A stretch of 39,587 nucleotides of DNA from JBMSHD01 sp049416425. Lineage in GTDB: Bacteria; Pseudomonadota; Gammaproteobacteria; Francisellales; Francisellaceae. Below the pieces are notes generated by a model. It had not been told where the DNA came from. It saw only the letters and a list, made by a program, of their open reading frames with translations, and searched no databases. A program made the position numbers and the translations under genes. The stretch spans positions 1-39,587 of the forward strand of contig JBMSHD010000005.1 of NCBI GenBank assembly GCA_049416425.1. Reading direction: 5' to 3'. Numbering within the stretch: position 1 is the stretch's first letter; each line of letters starts with the position of its first letter. This document shows positions 26,801-35,191 of the stretch, piece by piece.

Positions 26801-27710
26801 TATCGATATAAACATCGATAATTTCAGTATTCCTAAGACCAGGATGAGCGACGGTGACAGTTATGGCAATGAGTCGTCTATTGAAGCGCGCCTGGCTCGC
26901 TGGTTAACCCCTTCTGTGTTGCGGTATGTGCCCAATATGCACCTGGAAGTGCTCAATAGTAAAATGGCAACTGAAAAAATAGATTCACTGACGCTTCAGA
27001 CCAAAAACAGTGGTGCAGAGCTCTATGGCGTGCTTAAATTGAAAAATGCGGTGACATCTGCCGTAATTCAGGGGCAGTTTTCATCGACCTTAAGTGCATT
27101 ATTCATCGATCTTGGTTCGCACAATTGGGGTAAGACTCTGGATATGTTTTCAAGGCGTAGAGTGCTGGAAAAGGGAAGTGGAACGATAAATGTCAAACTG
27201 ATCTGGCCAAAAATGGCGCCCAGAGTCAATCAGTTGTCTGGAGAGATTTTGCTGAAGCTTAAAGATGGCATGATCATGTCTGTCGATAGCGGGGTTGCCA
27301 AATATATTGGGCTTTTTAGCCTGGAGTCCTATTTCAGCAGGGTGCTTCATGGTCAGGACGAGCTCTCCGGTGAGGGCATGGCGTTTAACAGCTTAAATGG
27401 TCAATATCGCATTGATGATGGCGTTTTGATCAGCGATCCCTCCATCGTGATCGATACCTCTGGTTTTGCTCTGACCATAATGGGAAAAATTGATCTGGTG
27501 GAAAGACGTATTGATCAGGTGATTAAATATCAACCTCATCTATCGGGGACAACGGCTTTAGTCGCCGGCATCATCGGTGGGCCTGTTGTCGGTTTTGCCA
27601 CCTATCTAGGTTCAAAAATACTCGGAAATACCCTGTTCAGTCAAAGCGGGCTTATCAGCTATGAGTTAAGTGGCAGCTGGGATAAGCCTGAGATTAAAAA
27701 TTTAGACTGA
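23862..27710 (+). CDS. yhdP: YhdP, AsmA-like intermembrane phospholipid transport protein
   Basis: YhdP is a giant inner-membrane-anchored protein of the AsmA/TamB group that spans the periplasm and helps carry phospholipids to the outer membrane. The 1282-residue chain (E. coli 1266) has one N-terminal transmembrane helix at about 8-30, then RLLPFYQASVEDVISRYTHG typical of the family, a long beta-rich body and the C-terminal AsmA-like end LVAGIIGGPVVGFATYLGSK followed by YELSGSWDKPEI. It begins seven bases after rng, so the two are cotranscribed. Recognition of the family is strong although the middle is poorly conserved. Confidence 0.9.
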   Translation: MRRRTFIAWLIVTMLSFILVSTLVIYGLIRLLPFYQASVEDVISRYTHGTVHFSITYSGWDGMNPVLELDNISGSSQNGIVAVDIKKAYVKLDLIRSLWQESFVTREVSIIAPRVTVKPNDNKSGDLWRQLSLTKINHWAGNWSLLVDYLLVQNALKIKAGQLVIEDDGAKPHRFDFYTQWRFKQKNQAEFYLQFAPEPVIPKSSPESRDQKDSRLFVHGVVVKQKEKLQTSLSIEDRQNQLLSLIDQTDIAISAEKLKNGKLEFKMATTDQGLQYLSSKGALSDVNLHFKEAGKLHFQEVSFNLNLFVDGNDLLLNANPINLVTRKHTYSLRSALFSIVDGRLHVNIKQINLQDFSELFAGSNDDDLWSRDTRLTGQLSQIHINIGLSRNYLYDLHLRSHFQDLALQNTNSTLDFSGLSGMLDWQGKKGRILVDSPRFKLGANAFFSAPWPLMSLTMSVNVVLKKDMLEFDMPKMVLKNSHLHFTGLAKIDVPLHHPKGTYLKLRANLTANTITDQYRAFLPKYGITPKLYQWLMQCIYGADEVSATIDIDGLADAIPFYKTAGRFKIEANIKGATISPYIDWGKINDVNGQLSFDNEKFSAHISAATLDGKPIDEASIIIPNIAPHIASDLKVQARALVDEQMINHYFIHSDLESLADRVKNYVDYSGQAYFKVKLDFPIGNPEADHTVAGEIEAEHGVFRLKKIYPIELYNVVGLIKFKDGDITIEHLSAAYGPAMPFEVEGRLNVDDLESAAADLSFKGRMPISLIFPHNIRWLVWPWIHGSLPFSIQLNGGLNQGQMLIHSNLSGLSLHIGSPLEKSSLSLMPSVMRISWQPQRDHTSLDARLNLGDIRFNVTAALSKDKPGQIKAVGDINELNATTIDKALDVYRLMKLSEMGDQNNDFDGCMPVANYYDCYNRHWLASHNLKLDLFIDHLIFADHRFSDINISAAHGENAFVIKGLAENSRFRAMIPYQAAKDIDINIDNFSIPKTRMSDGDSYGNESSIEARLARWLTPSVLRYVPNMHLEVLNSKMATEKIDSLTLQTKNSGAELYGVLKLKNAVTSAVIQGQFSSTLSALFIDLGSHNWGKTLDMFSRRRVLEKGSGTINVKLIWPKMAPRVNQLSGEILLKLKDGMIMSVDSGVAKYIGLFSLESYFSRVLHGQDELSGEGMAFNSLNGQYRIDDGVLISDPSIVIDTSGFALTIMGKIDLVERRIDQVIKYQPHLSGTTALVAGIIGGPVVGFATYLGSKILGNTLFSQSGLISYELSGSWDKPEIKNLD

Positions 27711-27725
27711 ATTGGGTCTTAGCAA

Positions 27726-27754
27726 TTGTCAAAACTTCACAAGTCGGATATGCT
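27726..27754 (+). promoter_or_regulatory. Promoter of aspS
   Basis: TTGTCA (27726-27731) and TATGCT (27749-27754) are separated by 17 bases, giving a start near 27761, about 40 bases before the aspS ATG. Confidence 0.45.
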
Positions 27755-27799
27755 TGGAAAATTCAGGCGATTTAGAAAATATTCAGGATAGTAAGATAG

Positions 27800-29575
27800 A
27801 TGCGCACACATTATAGTCATGAGATAGAAGAGAGTTTGATTGAGCAGAAAGTGGTAATATGTGGCTGGGTGCATCGCAGGCGTGACCACGGTGGTGTGAT
27901 ATTTTTAGATATTCGTGATCGTGGTGGATTGGTGCAACTTGTTTTTGAACCTGAGAATCAGGCGATCTTTCAGTGTGCCGACAGCGTTCGTCATGAATAT
28001 GTCATCAAGGCTCATGGCATTGTCAGAAGGCGTCCCAAGGGGCAGGAAAATGTGAATCTTATCAGCGGTAAAGTCGAGATTATCGGCAGTGAGCTTGAGA
28101 TTATCAACAGGGCCAAGCCGATTCCATTTCAGCTGGATGAGCATCAACATGTCGGTGAAGATGTTCGCCTAAAATATCGCTATATCGATTTGAGACGCCC
28201 GGAGATGCAGGGTCGTCTGATCAAACGTGCTCGTATCAGCCAATATGTTCGTCGATTTCTTGATGATCGGGGTTTTTTGGATATCGAGACGCCATTTCTA
28301 ACCAAGGCGACACCAGAGGGAGCAAGAGATTATCTGGTGCCAAGTCGAAATTTCAATGGCAGGTTCTATGCACTGCCACAGTCACCACAGTTATTTAAGC
28401 AGCTGCTGATGGTCTCAGGATTCGATCGCTATTATCAGATTGTTAAATGTTTCCGTGATGAAGATTTACGAGCCGACAGACAACCTGAGTTTACCCAGAT
28501 CGATATCGAGGCCTCATTTGTTGATGAAGATGCCATTATGCAGATGATGGAGCAGATGGTTAAAGGGCTTTTTAAACAAGTCGGTGATATTGATCTTGGT
28601 GAATTTGCGCATTTAAGTTATGCCGAGGCAATGTCAAAATACGGCTCAGATAAGCCGGATCTAAGAATTCCTTTGGCGTTTGTCAACATCAAAGACATCA
28701 TGAAAGAGGAAGAATTTAAGGTATTCTCAGGACCCGCCAATATCGATAATGCTCGCGTTATTGCCATGAGACTTGAAAATGGTAACGCCCTTTTGACTCG
28801 TAAGATGCTCGATGATTATGTCAAATTCGTGAGTATCTATGGCGCCAAGGGACTGGCCTATGTCAAGGTCAACGATCTGTCTAAAGGCAAAGAAGGGTTG
28901 CAATCCCCGATCGTCAAAAATCTGTCTGAAAAAGCACTGATGGCTGTTGTTGAGGCCACCGGTGCCAAAGATGGTGATATTATCTTCTTCGGTGCTGGCA
29001 GTAGTCATATCGTCAATGATTCGATGGGAGCATTTAGAAATAAGCTGGGTGAGGATCTTAATCTCTATACTCAACCATGGGCAGCATTATGGGTTACCGA
29101 TTTTCCTATGTTTGAACACGATGGCAAGCGTTTAAATGCCTTGCATCATCCCTTCACTGCACCTAAAGTTGATTCGGTTGACGAGCTGTATCATTCCCCT
29201 GAGGCTGCATTATCTCGAGCCTATGACATGGTCATCAATGGCTATGAAGTCGGCGGTGGATCGATTCGTATTCATAATGAGTCTATGCAGCAGGCTGTGT
29301 TCAAACTTCTGGGCATCGATGAGGTTGAGGCCAGAGAGAAATTTGGTTTCTTATTGGATGCGCTGCAATATGGAGCACCAATCCATGGCGGTATTGCCTT
29401 TGGTCTGGATCGTTTGAGCATGTTGCTGACACACACCACCAATATTCGTGATGTTATTGCCTTTCCAAAAACGCAAACCGCCTCTTGTCTTATGACGGAA
29501 GCGCCTTCTGCGGTGTCAGCAGAGCAGCTGGGTGAGCTGGGGATAGAAATTACAAAAACAGAAGAAATCGGCTGA
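27800..29575 (+). CDS. aspS: Aspartate--tRNA ligase
   Basis: It charges tRNA-Asp with aspartate, a class IIb synthetase. The 591-residue length is that of bacterial AspRS (E. coli 590). It has the OB-fold anticodon domain (VVICGWVHRRRDHGGVIFLD, residues about 17-36), the motif 2 region CFRDEDLRADRQPEFTQIDI, a bacterial GAD insertion domain between about 280 and 410, and motif 3 GIAFGLDRLSMLL. The presence of the bacterial insertion fits either a discriminating enzyme or one that also charges tRNA-Asn; this cannot be told by eye. A tRNA-Leu gene follows 70 bases after. Confidence 0.97.
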   Translation: MRTHYSHEIEESLIEQKVVICGWVHRRRDHGGVIFLDIRDRGGLVQLVFEPENQAIFQCADSVRHEYVIKAHGIVRRRPKGQENVNLISGKVEIIGSELEIINRAKPIPFQLDEHQHVGEDVRLKYRYIDLRRPEMQGRLIKRARISQYVRRFLDDRGFLDIETPFLTKATPEGARDYLVPSRNFNGRFYALPQSPQLFKQLLMVSGFDRYYQIVKCFRDEDLRADRQPEFTQIDIEASFVDEDAIMQMMEQMVKGLFKQVGDIDLGEFAHLSYAEAMSKYGSDKPDLRIPLAFVNIKDIMKEEEFKVFSGPANIDNARVIAMRLENGNALLTRKMLDDYVKFVSIYGAKGLAYVKVNDLSKGKEGLQSPIVKNLSEKALMAVVEATGAKDGDIIFFGAGSSHIVNDSMGAFRNKLGEDLNLYTQPWAALWVTDFPMFEHDGKRLNALHHPFTAPKVDSVDELYHSPEAALSRAYDMVINGYEVGGGSIRIHNESMQQAVFKLLGIDEVEAREKFGFLLDALQYGAPIHGGIAFGLDRLSMLLTHTTNIRDVIAFPKTQTASCLMTEAPSAVSAEQLGELGIEITKTEEIG

Positions 29576-29602
29576 AAGTGCTAAATTTTCACATCTGAGG
29601 GC

Positions 29603-29630
29603 TTGTCAGAATTTTAAAAAGGTGTATACT
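29603..29630 (+). promoter_or_regulatory. Promoter of tRNA-Leu
   Basis: TTGTCA (29603-29608) and TATACT (29625-29630) with a 16-base spacer lie just before the tRNA, and the start would be about eight bases before the mature 5' end. Confidence 0.55.
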
Positions 29631-29645
29631 GCGAATCTGTAGTTC

Positions 29646-29731
29646 GCGGATGTGGCGAAATTGGTAGACGCGCTGGGTTCAGGTCTCAGTGGTGAATAAC
29701 CTTGGGAGTTCGAGTCTCCCCATCCGCACCA
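29646..29731 (+). tRNA. tRNA-Leu (anticodon CAG)
   Basis: The acceptor stem GCGGATG (29646-29652) pairs fully with CATCCGC (29721-29727), followed by discriminator A and an encoded CCA. The anticodon stem CTGGG/CTCAG encloses the loop TTCAGGT with anticodon CAG at 29680-29682, reading CUG codons. The long variable arm and the GGTAGACGCGC D-loop are typical of leucine tRNAs, and the T-arm reads GGGAG-TTCGAGT-CTCCC. 86 bases including CCA. Confidence 0.95.
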
Positions 29732-29848
29732 TTATTTTATTTCAATTACATTTCACTTTGATCAAAATATTCTATGTATTTCTCATGAAACACGGCTGAT
29801 TGGTGCATGGATAACAGGCAAAGTAGGGTGCAATGCTTCTTGGCTTCA

Positions 29849-30370
29849 TTATGATTGAATGGTGTCTTTTAAAAGCTGAAACAGTTCTTTGAAGCATCGG
29901 GGGGGCTTGTTCTGTTGCTGCTCTTTATGATGATTGCGAATAAGCTGTCTTAATTTTTGCACATCAAGCTCAGGATACGCCATGATAAGCTCAGAGAGGG
30001 CGGTATCGGATTGAGCTGGATTTAAAAGCGTATCGCGCAGAATTTCAAGGCGGTGGAATTTCAAATTGTCTTGTTTATGTTTATTCTCAAGCTCATTGAG
30101 AATGCCTTTGGCGGCCTCGATGTCGCTGTTTCGCATCAGCTTGCCGATATATTGAATCTGGCGTTTTAAGGCGATGCGCTGCATGGATTTTGCCTTGATC
30201 AATTCCTGAATGATTCTCTCATCGAGCGGCAGCTTCTTGATCTTATCATGACTTAAGTTCAGCAGTTGACGGCCGAGTTCGGTGATTTCCAGGTATTCTT
30301 TTTTGACTCGAGTTTTACTCAAAGAGAGCGCATCAAAATTTTTATCGTCATTATCGACAGAGGATGGCAT
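29849..30370 (-). CDS. darP: DarP (YjgA/DUF615), 50S-associated assembly factor
   Basis: DarP binds late 50S precursors and helps large-subunit assembly in E. coli. The 173-residue protein contains the family's features: LSKTRVKKEYLEITELGRQL at the N terminus, ALKRQIQYIGKLMR in the middle, FHRLEILRDTLL, and ELDVQKLRQLIRNHHKEQQ then PPRCFKELFQLLK at the end. It is highly charged and helical. It diverges from glyA, with about 95 bases between starts. The family also occurs in species where its role is untested, so the function is by similarity. Confidence 0.9.
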   Translation of the reverse strand: MPSSVDNDDKNFDALSLSKTRVKKEYLEITELGRQLLNLSHDKIKKLPLDERIIQELIKAKSMQRIALKRQIQYIGKLMRNSDIEAAKGILNELENKHKQDNLKFHRLEILRDTLLNPAQSDTALSELIMAYPELDVQKLRQLIRNHHKEQQQNKPPRCFKELFQLLKDTIQS

Positions 30371-30464
30371 ATTAAAGGTATAAATTTTAGCTTTTGGTGT
30401 GTAGAATGATAGCGGAAAAACTTCCCTTGTGAAAGTTTACAATCATATTTTAGGAGACAAAAAC

Positions 30465-31754
30465 ATGTTTGACCGCCGTGTGACGATTAAAGACTTTGAC
30501 CCGAAACTCTATGCCGCCATCGATGCTGAGAATAAGCGTCAAGAAGCGCATATCGAGCTTATCGCCTCCGAGAACTATGCTTCTCCTTTAGTGATGGAAG
30601 CACAAGGTTCGCAGTTGACCAATAAATATGCCGAAGGGTATTCTGGTAAGCGTTATTATGGAGGTTGTGAATATGTCGATGTGGCCGAGACGCTGGCCGT
30701 TGAGCGAGCCAAAGAGCTCTTTCATGCCGATTATGCCAATGTCCAGCCACATTCCGGTTCTCAAGCCAATGCCGCGGTCTATTTTGCTTTGCTGCAACCG
30801 GGGGATACGGTTTTGGGCATGTCTTTGGCGCATGGTGGGCATTTAACGCATGGAGCGAAAGTCAGCTTCTCGGGTAAACTGTTTAATGCCGTGCAATATG
30901 GGCTTGATCCTGAAACGGGCGATATCGATTATGCGGAGGTTGAACGCCTGGCATTGGAGCACAGACCCAAGATGATCATAGCCGGTTTTTCGGCTTTCTC
31001 CGGTATTGTTGACTGGGCGCGTTTTCGGGAAGTTGCCGATAAAGTCGGAGCCTATCTGATGGTGGATATGGCGCATGTAGCCGGTCTTATCGCCGCCGGC
31101 GTCTATCCAAACCCTGTGCCTTATGCCGATGTGGTGACTTCAACGACACATAAAACCTTAAGAGGGCCTCGAGGAGGTCTAATTCTGGCGAAATCCAATC
31201 CAGAACTTGAGAAGAAATTTCAGTCTATTGTCTTTCCTGGCACGCAGGGTGGGCCGTTGATGCATGTCATCGCCGCCAAAGCGGTGGCTTTTAAGGAAGC
31301 TTTGAGCGACGATTTTGTTGCTTATCAGCAACAGGTGGTGAAAAATGCCAAAAAAATGGCGGAAGTGCTGATGTCAAGAGGGATTGATGTGGTATCAGGT
31401 GGCACCGAAAATCATCTGTTATTGATCGATCTGATTAAGAAAAATGTCACCGGTAAGGATGTTGAGGCGGCGTTGGGACGTGCCAATATCACCGTGAATA
31501 AGAATTCCGTACCCAATGACCCCAGGTCTCCATTTGTTACCAGCGGCTTGAGAATTGGCACGCCGGCCATTACCACTCGCGGTTTTGGTGAAATTGAATG
31601 TGCGCAAATTGCCCGCTGGATGTGTGATATTATCGATCATCTGGGTGATGAAGCCCTTGAGAGAGATGTTAAAGCGAAAGTTGTCGCACTTTGCAATCGT
31701 TTTCCTGTCTATGGTGAGCTTGCCGCGAGTGTTGTATCGGGGGAGATGGCCTAA
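30465..31754 (+). CDS. glyA: Serine hydroxymethyltransferase
   Basis: GlyA interconverts serine and glycine with tetrahydrofolate, the main source of one-carbon units. The 429-residue protein (E. coli 417) shows HIELIASENYASPLV near the N terminus, TNKYAEGYSGKRYYGGCEYVD, and the PLP-lysine motif VVTSTTHKTLRGPRGGLI. A GTG further upstream (30429) is in frame, but AGGAG at 30452-30456 lies eight bases before ATG 30465, which gives the normal N terminus, so I use that. No clear promoter or purine-box was recognised upstream. It pairs functionally with folA in this window. Confidence 0.97.
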   Translation: MFDRRVTIKDFDPKLYAAIDAENKRQEAHIELIASENYASPLVMEAQGSQLTNKYAEGYSGKRYYGGCEYVDVAETLAVERAKELFHADYANVQPHSGSQANAAVYFALLQPGDTVLGMSLAHGGHLTHGAKVSFSGKLFNAVQYGLDPETGDIDYAEVERLALEHRPKMIIAGFSAFSGIVDWARFREVADKVGAYLMVDMAHVAGLIAAGVYPNPVPYADVVTSTTHKTLRGPRGGLILAKSNPELEKKFQSIVFPGTQGGPLMHVIAAKAVAFKEALSDDFVAYQQQVVKNAKKMAEVLMSRGIDVVSGGTENHLLLIDLIKKNVTGKDVEAALGRANITVNKNSVPNDPRSPFVTSGLRIGTPAITTRGFGEIECAQIARWMCDIIDHLGDEALERDVKAKVVALCNRFPVYGELAASVVSGEMA

Positions 31755-32130
31755 TTGATCCGTTAATTCCGGCATTTTGCATTAGCGTCTTCTGGCTGCA
31801 TTAAGGTTGTTTGCAGTCTTTCCGTGATTTAAGCATTCTTCTCATCCCTCATTTTCTGTCAGGAGAGCCTTTTTCAAGGAGTGTATCTATCAATCGAAGA
31901 GAGAAAAAAGTTTGCAGCCTTTGGTAGAGGGAGGTGATGACTTGTGGTTATGCCCTTTATAATTTTTATTCATTTGTTTGTAGTAAATTGACGTGAGAAA
32001 ATGACGAATATCAAATTAATGGCCGCGTGCGGATATAGCGATGTCGGCAATAGCAATCTACCTTCAGAGTGAGTGAAATTATAGAGTAGTGAAGCACATT
32101 GTTACTCTGAAGGTGTTCGGGAGCAGTAAG
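31755..32130. other. Spacer between glyA and the small HTH gene, with a 10-bp inverted repeat
   Basis: This 376-base stretch holds no gene I can support. CCTTCAGAGT (32061-32070) and ACTCTGAAGG (32104-32113) are a perfect 10-bp inverted repeat with a 33-base loop, ending 17 bases before the HTH start. A perfect TATAAT lies at 31958-31963 without a good -35. A very short frame starting at the ATG 31937 (19 codons) has only a close-packed GGGAGG in front and is probably chance. Confidence 0.5.
31988..32016 (+). promoter_or_regulatory. Candidate promoter of the small HTH gene
   Basis: TTGACG (31988-31993) and TCAAAT (32011-32016) are 17 bases apart. The -35 is strong, the -10 weak. The transcript would include the 10-bp inverted repeat in its leader. 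Confidence 0.4.
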
Positions 32131-32430
32131 ATGGCAAATCAGTATAGTGATAATTTTGAAATGAATGTGGCTAAGAAGTATGGACGTTCAGCTAAAGATG
32201 TGCTTGGAGATTTCTATCGACGTGGCATATCGTATGCTGAGGCATCGGAAATGACTGGTTATCAGATATGGACCGTCAAACGCTGGTGTCGTCGCTATGG
32301 CATCTCACTGTCTAAAAAACAGATTGATGATCTGTCTTTTGATCGTGAGTTTATGAATAAATTTCAAGCCTCGAGATTGAATAAATATAATATCTTCAGT
32401 AAGCCTTGGATGACTCAACATTTCTGCTGA
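32131..32430 (+). CDS. Small helix-turn-helix protein, function unknown
   Basis: I do not recognise this as a named protein. The 99-residue product begins MANQYSDNFEMNVAKKYG and residues about 20-57 (SAKDVLGDFYRRGISYAEAS followed by EMTGYQIWTVKRWCRRYGIS) read as a homeodomain-like helix-turn-helix of the kind seen in small phage- or transposase-derived DNA-binding proteins, with the WTVKRWCRRYGI recognition helix. GGGAG at 32119-32123 lies seven bases before ATG 32131, so I prefer this to the GTG at 32089. The C-terminal third is basic and polar with no clear domain. An inverted repeat overlaps its leader, so self-regulation is possible but unproved. Confidence 0.6.
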   Translation: MANQYSDNFEMNVAKKYGRSAKDVLGDFYRRGISYAEASEMTGYQIWTVKRWCRRYGISLSKKQIDDLSFDREFMNKFQASRLNKYNIFSKPWMTQHFC

Positions 32431-32523
32431 TAGAAGTTCAAAATAGATTCCCGTGACAAAGCCGTAAAGGTTATTACGCTGTCATTGTGTTTGGAATGTT
32501 TCACAACGGGTGGATTATAAGAA

Positions 32524-32572
32524 ATTGCTTTGAGCACGCTTTTTTGAGAAAGCATACCTTGTGCGAGGCAAT
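32524..32572. terminator. Nested palindrome between the HTH gene and rne
   Basis: ATTGC, GCAC and GCTT on the left (32524-32528, 32534-32537, 32538-32541) are mirrored by AAGC, GTGC and GCAAT on the right (32550-32553, 32561-32564, 32568-32572), giving a long imperfect hairpin about 15 bases beyond the rne stop. It sits between convergent genes and could end both transcripts, but neither side has a convincing T-run. Confidence 0.4.
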
Positions 32573-32587
32573 TATTCTTGCGTCGAT

Positions 32588-35128
32588 TTATTGCTGGCTG
32601 ACAAAGCCTTGGGATTCAGCATCTACCGCGGCAGAATATTCAATATATTGCGTTTTGCGTGATTTACGGCTTCGTGTTTTGGGTTTTTGAGGTAGCGTTT
32701 TTTCATCCTCTTTTGCAATTGGCACCTCTTCGGTTTTCTCAGCCTCGGCCGCTTTTTTGGCCGCCTGTTCCTGAGCCTTGGCTTTTTGTCGCTGTAGCTT
32801 AGCCTGTTCTTCTTCACGCTTTTTCGTCAGTTGCTGCGTTGAGATGACTTCAAACTTAAGATATTTTTGCTTCGGTGATGTCTTTTCGGAGGTTTCAACC
32901 TGAACAGCATTATCACTGGCCAATGTATCGGCATTATTAAGTACATCATTGACCATCCATGATATTTTTTCCTCGGGAATGCTGGAGATGGTCTTCATCA
33001 TGGCTTTTTCTTTGCGCGTCTTAGCCTGCTCGGTGGAAGGCTGTTTGGCGGCAGAGATATCAATAAGCTCTTCACTGCCGTGCACTTGAAGGTTGCTGTT
33101 ACGACGTCTGGAAGATGCGCCATTTTTGCGATTATCGGATTTGTTATCAAAGCGCTGTTTCTTCTGCTCATGGCGTCTTGTGTCATCGGCCGCTCTATTA
33201 TCACGATTGTCGCGCCTGTCTTTTTGAGCCTCTTCACGCTCGGGCTTTCGGTTTTGTTGAGGACGAGATCCTTTTTGTTCATTGTTTTTTCGAAGTTGGT
33301 TTGAATCTGATCGAGTCACGTTTTTAGGATGTTGATCAGATTTAGGTGTCTGTTCTTTTCTGGTTGGCGAGATTTCAGCGGCTGTTTTCTCTTCTTTAAA
33401 CAGATAGTCTACCAGTTTGCTCCAAAATCCTCTGGAGCTATTTTGTACGACGATGGATTTTTTATCCGTGGTCGTTTTACCAGAACCTGTTGACATTGAA
33501 GGTGAGGGTTGAATTTTTTTGACTTCTGCCGTTTCCTGTTTGTTGAAATCGGCAACTTTGATCGCCGGCTGCTGCTGAGATTTCTGTTTTTTCAGACGGT
33601 AGACGTCAACGCCTTTTTGTTCGGCAATAAGCGTGTCACTGGAGCGGTTGGTGTGATAGGCATCACCATAGATACGCTGCAGCTGGTAATGTGGAGATTG
33701 CAGGTTGGCATTGGGGATCAAGAGAACCTTGACATTGGAATTCGTCTCAATATCGCTTAAGTCTTCACGTTTTTCATTGAGAAGGTAGGTGGCTACATCT
33801 AAAGGCAGTTGTACTCGAATTTCATTGGTTTTATCACGCAGTGATTCGGCTCGAATCTGGCGTAAAATCGACAGACTGATCGACGGAATTGAGCGAATAA
33901 AGCCATGTCCCTGGCATCTTGGGCAGGCGTGCATGACCGTTTCACTGAGCGATGCCTGCAGGCGTTGGCGCGATAGCTCGACTAATCCAAATTTTGAAAT
34001 TCGAGTCATCTGAACTCTGGCACGATCCGATTGCAGTGATTCAATGAGCTTCTGTTCAACAGTCTTTTGATTGGGGAAGAACTGCATATCGATGAAGTCG
34101 ATGACAACGAGGCCGCCTAAATCTCTGAGTCTCAACTGACGGGCGATTTCATCGGCGGCTTCAAGATTGGTGATAAATGCGGTTTCCTCGATATTGTCTC
34201 CTTTGGTGGCGCGAGCGGAGTTGATATCGATGGCCGTCAGTGCTTCGGTGGTGTCGATAACAATGGAGCCACCGGATGGAAGCTGGACTTCACGCTTGAA
34301 GGTATTTTCAATCTGTCTCTCGATTTGATAGGAGCTAAACAGTGGCATCTCCTTGCTGTAATACTGAAGGCGATCGATAAAATGGGGGCGCAGCATGTTG
34401 AGCTGGCGTTTGAGATCATTATAGGAGTCTTCGGTATCGATGATGATTTCCTGAATATCGTCTTTCAGATGATCTCGAATGGCACGCATGGTGATATCGC
34501 TTTCTTTATGAATGAGAAAAGGTGCCTTGCGCTGAAAGGAGATGCGCTTGATGGCTTCCCATAGATTGACCAGACTGTCAAGGTCGGCCTGAATTTCGAC
34601 AGCGCTGCGATCAACGCCGGCGGTTCTCATGATGATGCCCATGTCTTTTGGTATCGTCAATGAATCGAATAATGCTTTGAGTTTTCTGCGCTCGTCACCT
34701 TCAATTTTGCGTGAGATGCCGCCGGCTTCTGGTTTGTTCGGCATCAGCACCATGTAGCAGCCGGCAAGTGTGATGAAAGTCGTTAAAGCCGCGCCTTTGG
34801 AACCACGTTCTTCTTTGGCGATCTGAACGATCAGCTCCTGACCGACTTCAAGCAGTTCATTAATCGGTGTGTTGACGTTTTCAGGAGTCTTGATAAATAA
34901 TTCAGGTGCAATTTCCTTGACGGGCAGAAAGCCATTTTTGTCATCTCCATAGTTGACAAATACCGCATTGAGACTCGGTTCGATACGTGATATCTTTGCC
35001 TTGTAGACATTGGCCTTTTTCTGCTGACGATCGACCGTTTCAATATCCAGATCGACAAGCTTGCCATCTTCAACGATGGCGATGCGCGTCTCTTCAGGTT
35101 GGCGCGCGTTGATTAACATCTTCTTCAT
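32588..35128 (-). CDS. rne: Ribonuclease E
   Basis: RNase E is the main endonuclease of mRNA decay and of rRNA and tRNA processing, and the scaffold of the degradosome. The 846-residue protein starts MKKMLINARQPEETRIAIVEDG, the usual RNase E opening, with an S1 domain to about residue 120, the catalytic VIDTTEALTAIDINSARAT and VVIDFIDM aspartates and the zinc link HACPRCQGHG. After about residue 510 comes a low-complexity tail rich in Arg, Lys, Gln and Asn (about 590-680), then an Ala/Glu/Lys-rich coil (KAKAQEQAAKKAAEAEKTEE). The tail is shorter than in E. coli (1061) and will bind different partners. The upstream region is long, in keeping with autoregulation. Confidence 0.96.
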   Translation of the reverse strand: MKKMLINARQPEETRIAIVEDGKLVDLDIETVDRQQKKANVYKAKISRIEPSLNAVFVNYGDDKNGFLPVKEIAPELFIKTPENVNTPINELLEVGQELIVQIAKEERGSKGAALTTFITLAGCYMVLMPNKPEAGGISRKIEGDERRKLKALFDSLTIPKDMGIIMRTAGVDRSAVEIQADLDSLVNLWEAIKRISFQRKAPFLIHKESDITMRAIRDHLKDDIQEIIIDTEDSYNDLKRQLNMLRPHFIDRLQYYSKEMPLFSSYQIERQIENTFKREVQLPSGGSIVIDTTEALTAIDINSARATKGDNIEETAFITNLEAADEIARQLRLRDLGGLVVIDFIDMQFFPNQKTVEQKLIESLQSDRARVQMTRISKFGLVELSRQRLQASLSETVMHACPRCQGHGFIRSIPSISLSILRQIRAESLRDKTNEIRVQLPLDVATYLLNEKREDLSDIETNSNVKVLLIPNANLQSPHYQLQRIYGDAYHTNRSSDTLIAEQKGVDVYRLKKQKSQQQPAIKVADFNKQETAEVKKIQPSPSMSTGSGKTTTDKKSIVVQNSSRGFWSKLVDYLFKEEKTAAEISPTRKEQTPKSDQHPKNVTRSDSNQLRKNNEQKGSRPQQNRKPEREEAQKDRRDNRDNRAADDTRRHEQKKQRFDNKSDNRKNGASSRRRNSNLQVHGSEELIDISAAKQPSTEQAKTRKEKAMMKTISSIPEEKISWMVNDVLNNADTLASDNAVQVETSEKTSPKQKYLKFEVISTQQLTKKREEEQAKLQRQKAKAQEQAAKKAAEAEKTEEVPIAKEDEKTLPQKPKTRSRKSRKTQYIEYSAAVDAESQGFVSQQ

Positions 35129-35191
35129 TTTTTGTAAGTCCTCATAACTTTAATCATCAGAATATAAGGACGGCAATGTCTGCAAGAAAAA

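Noticed and set aside
31937..31996. A 19-codon frame after GGGAGG in the glyA-HTH spacer
   Set aside because: Spacing between GGGAGG and the ATG is only two bases and the peptide has no features beyond chance.
32089..32130. GTG 32089 as start of the small HTH protein
   Set aside because: It has no ribosome site, runs through the right arm of the inverted repeat, and ATG 32131 has GGGAG at proper spacing.
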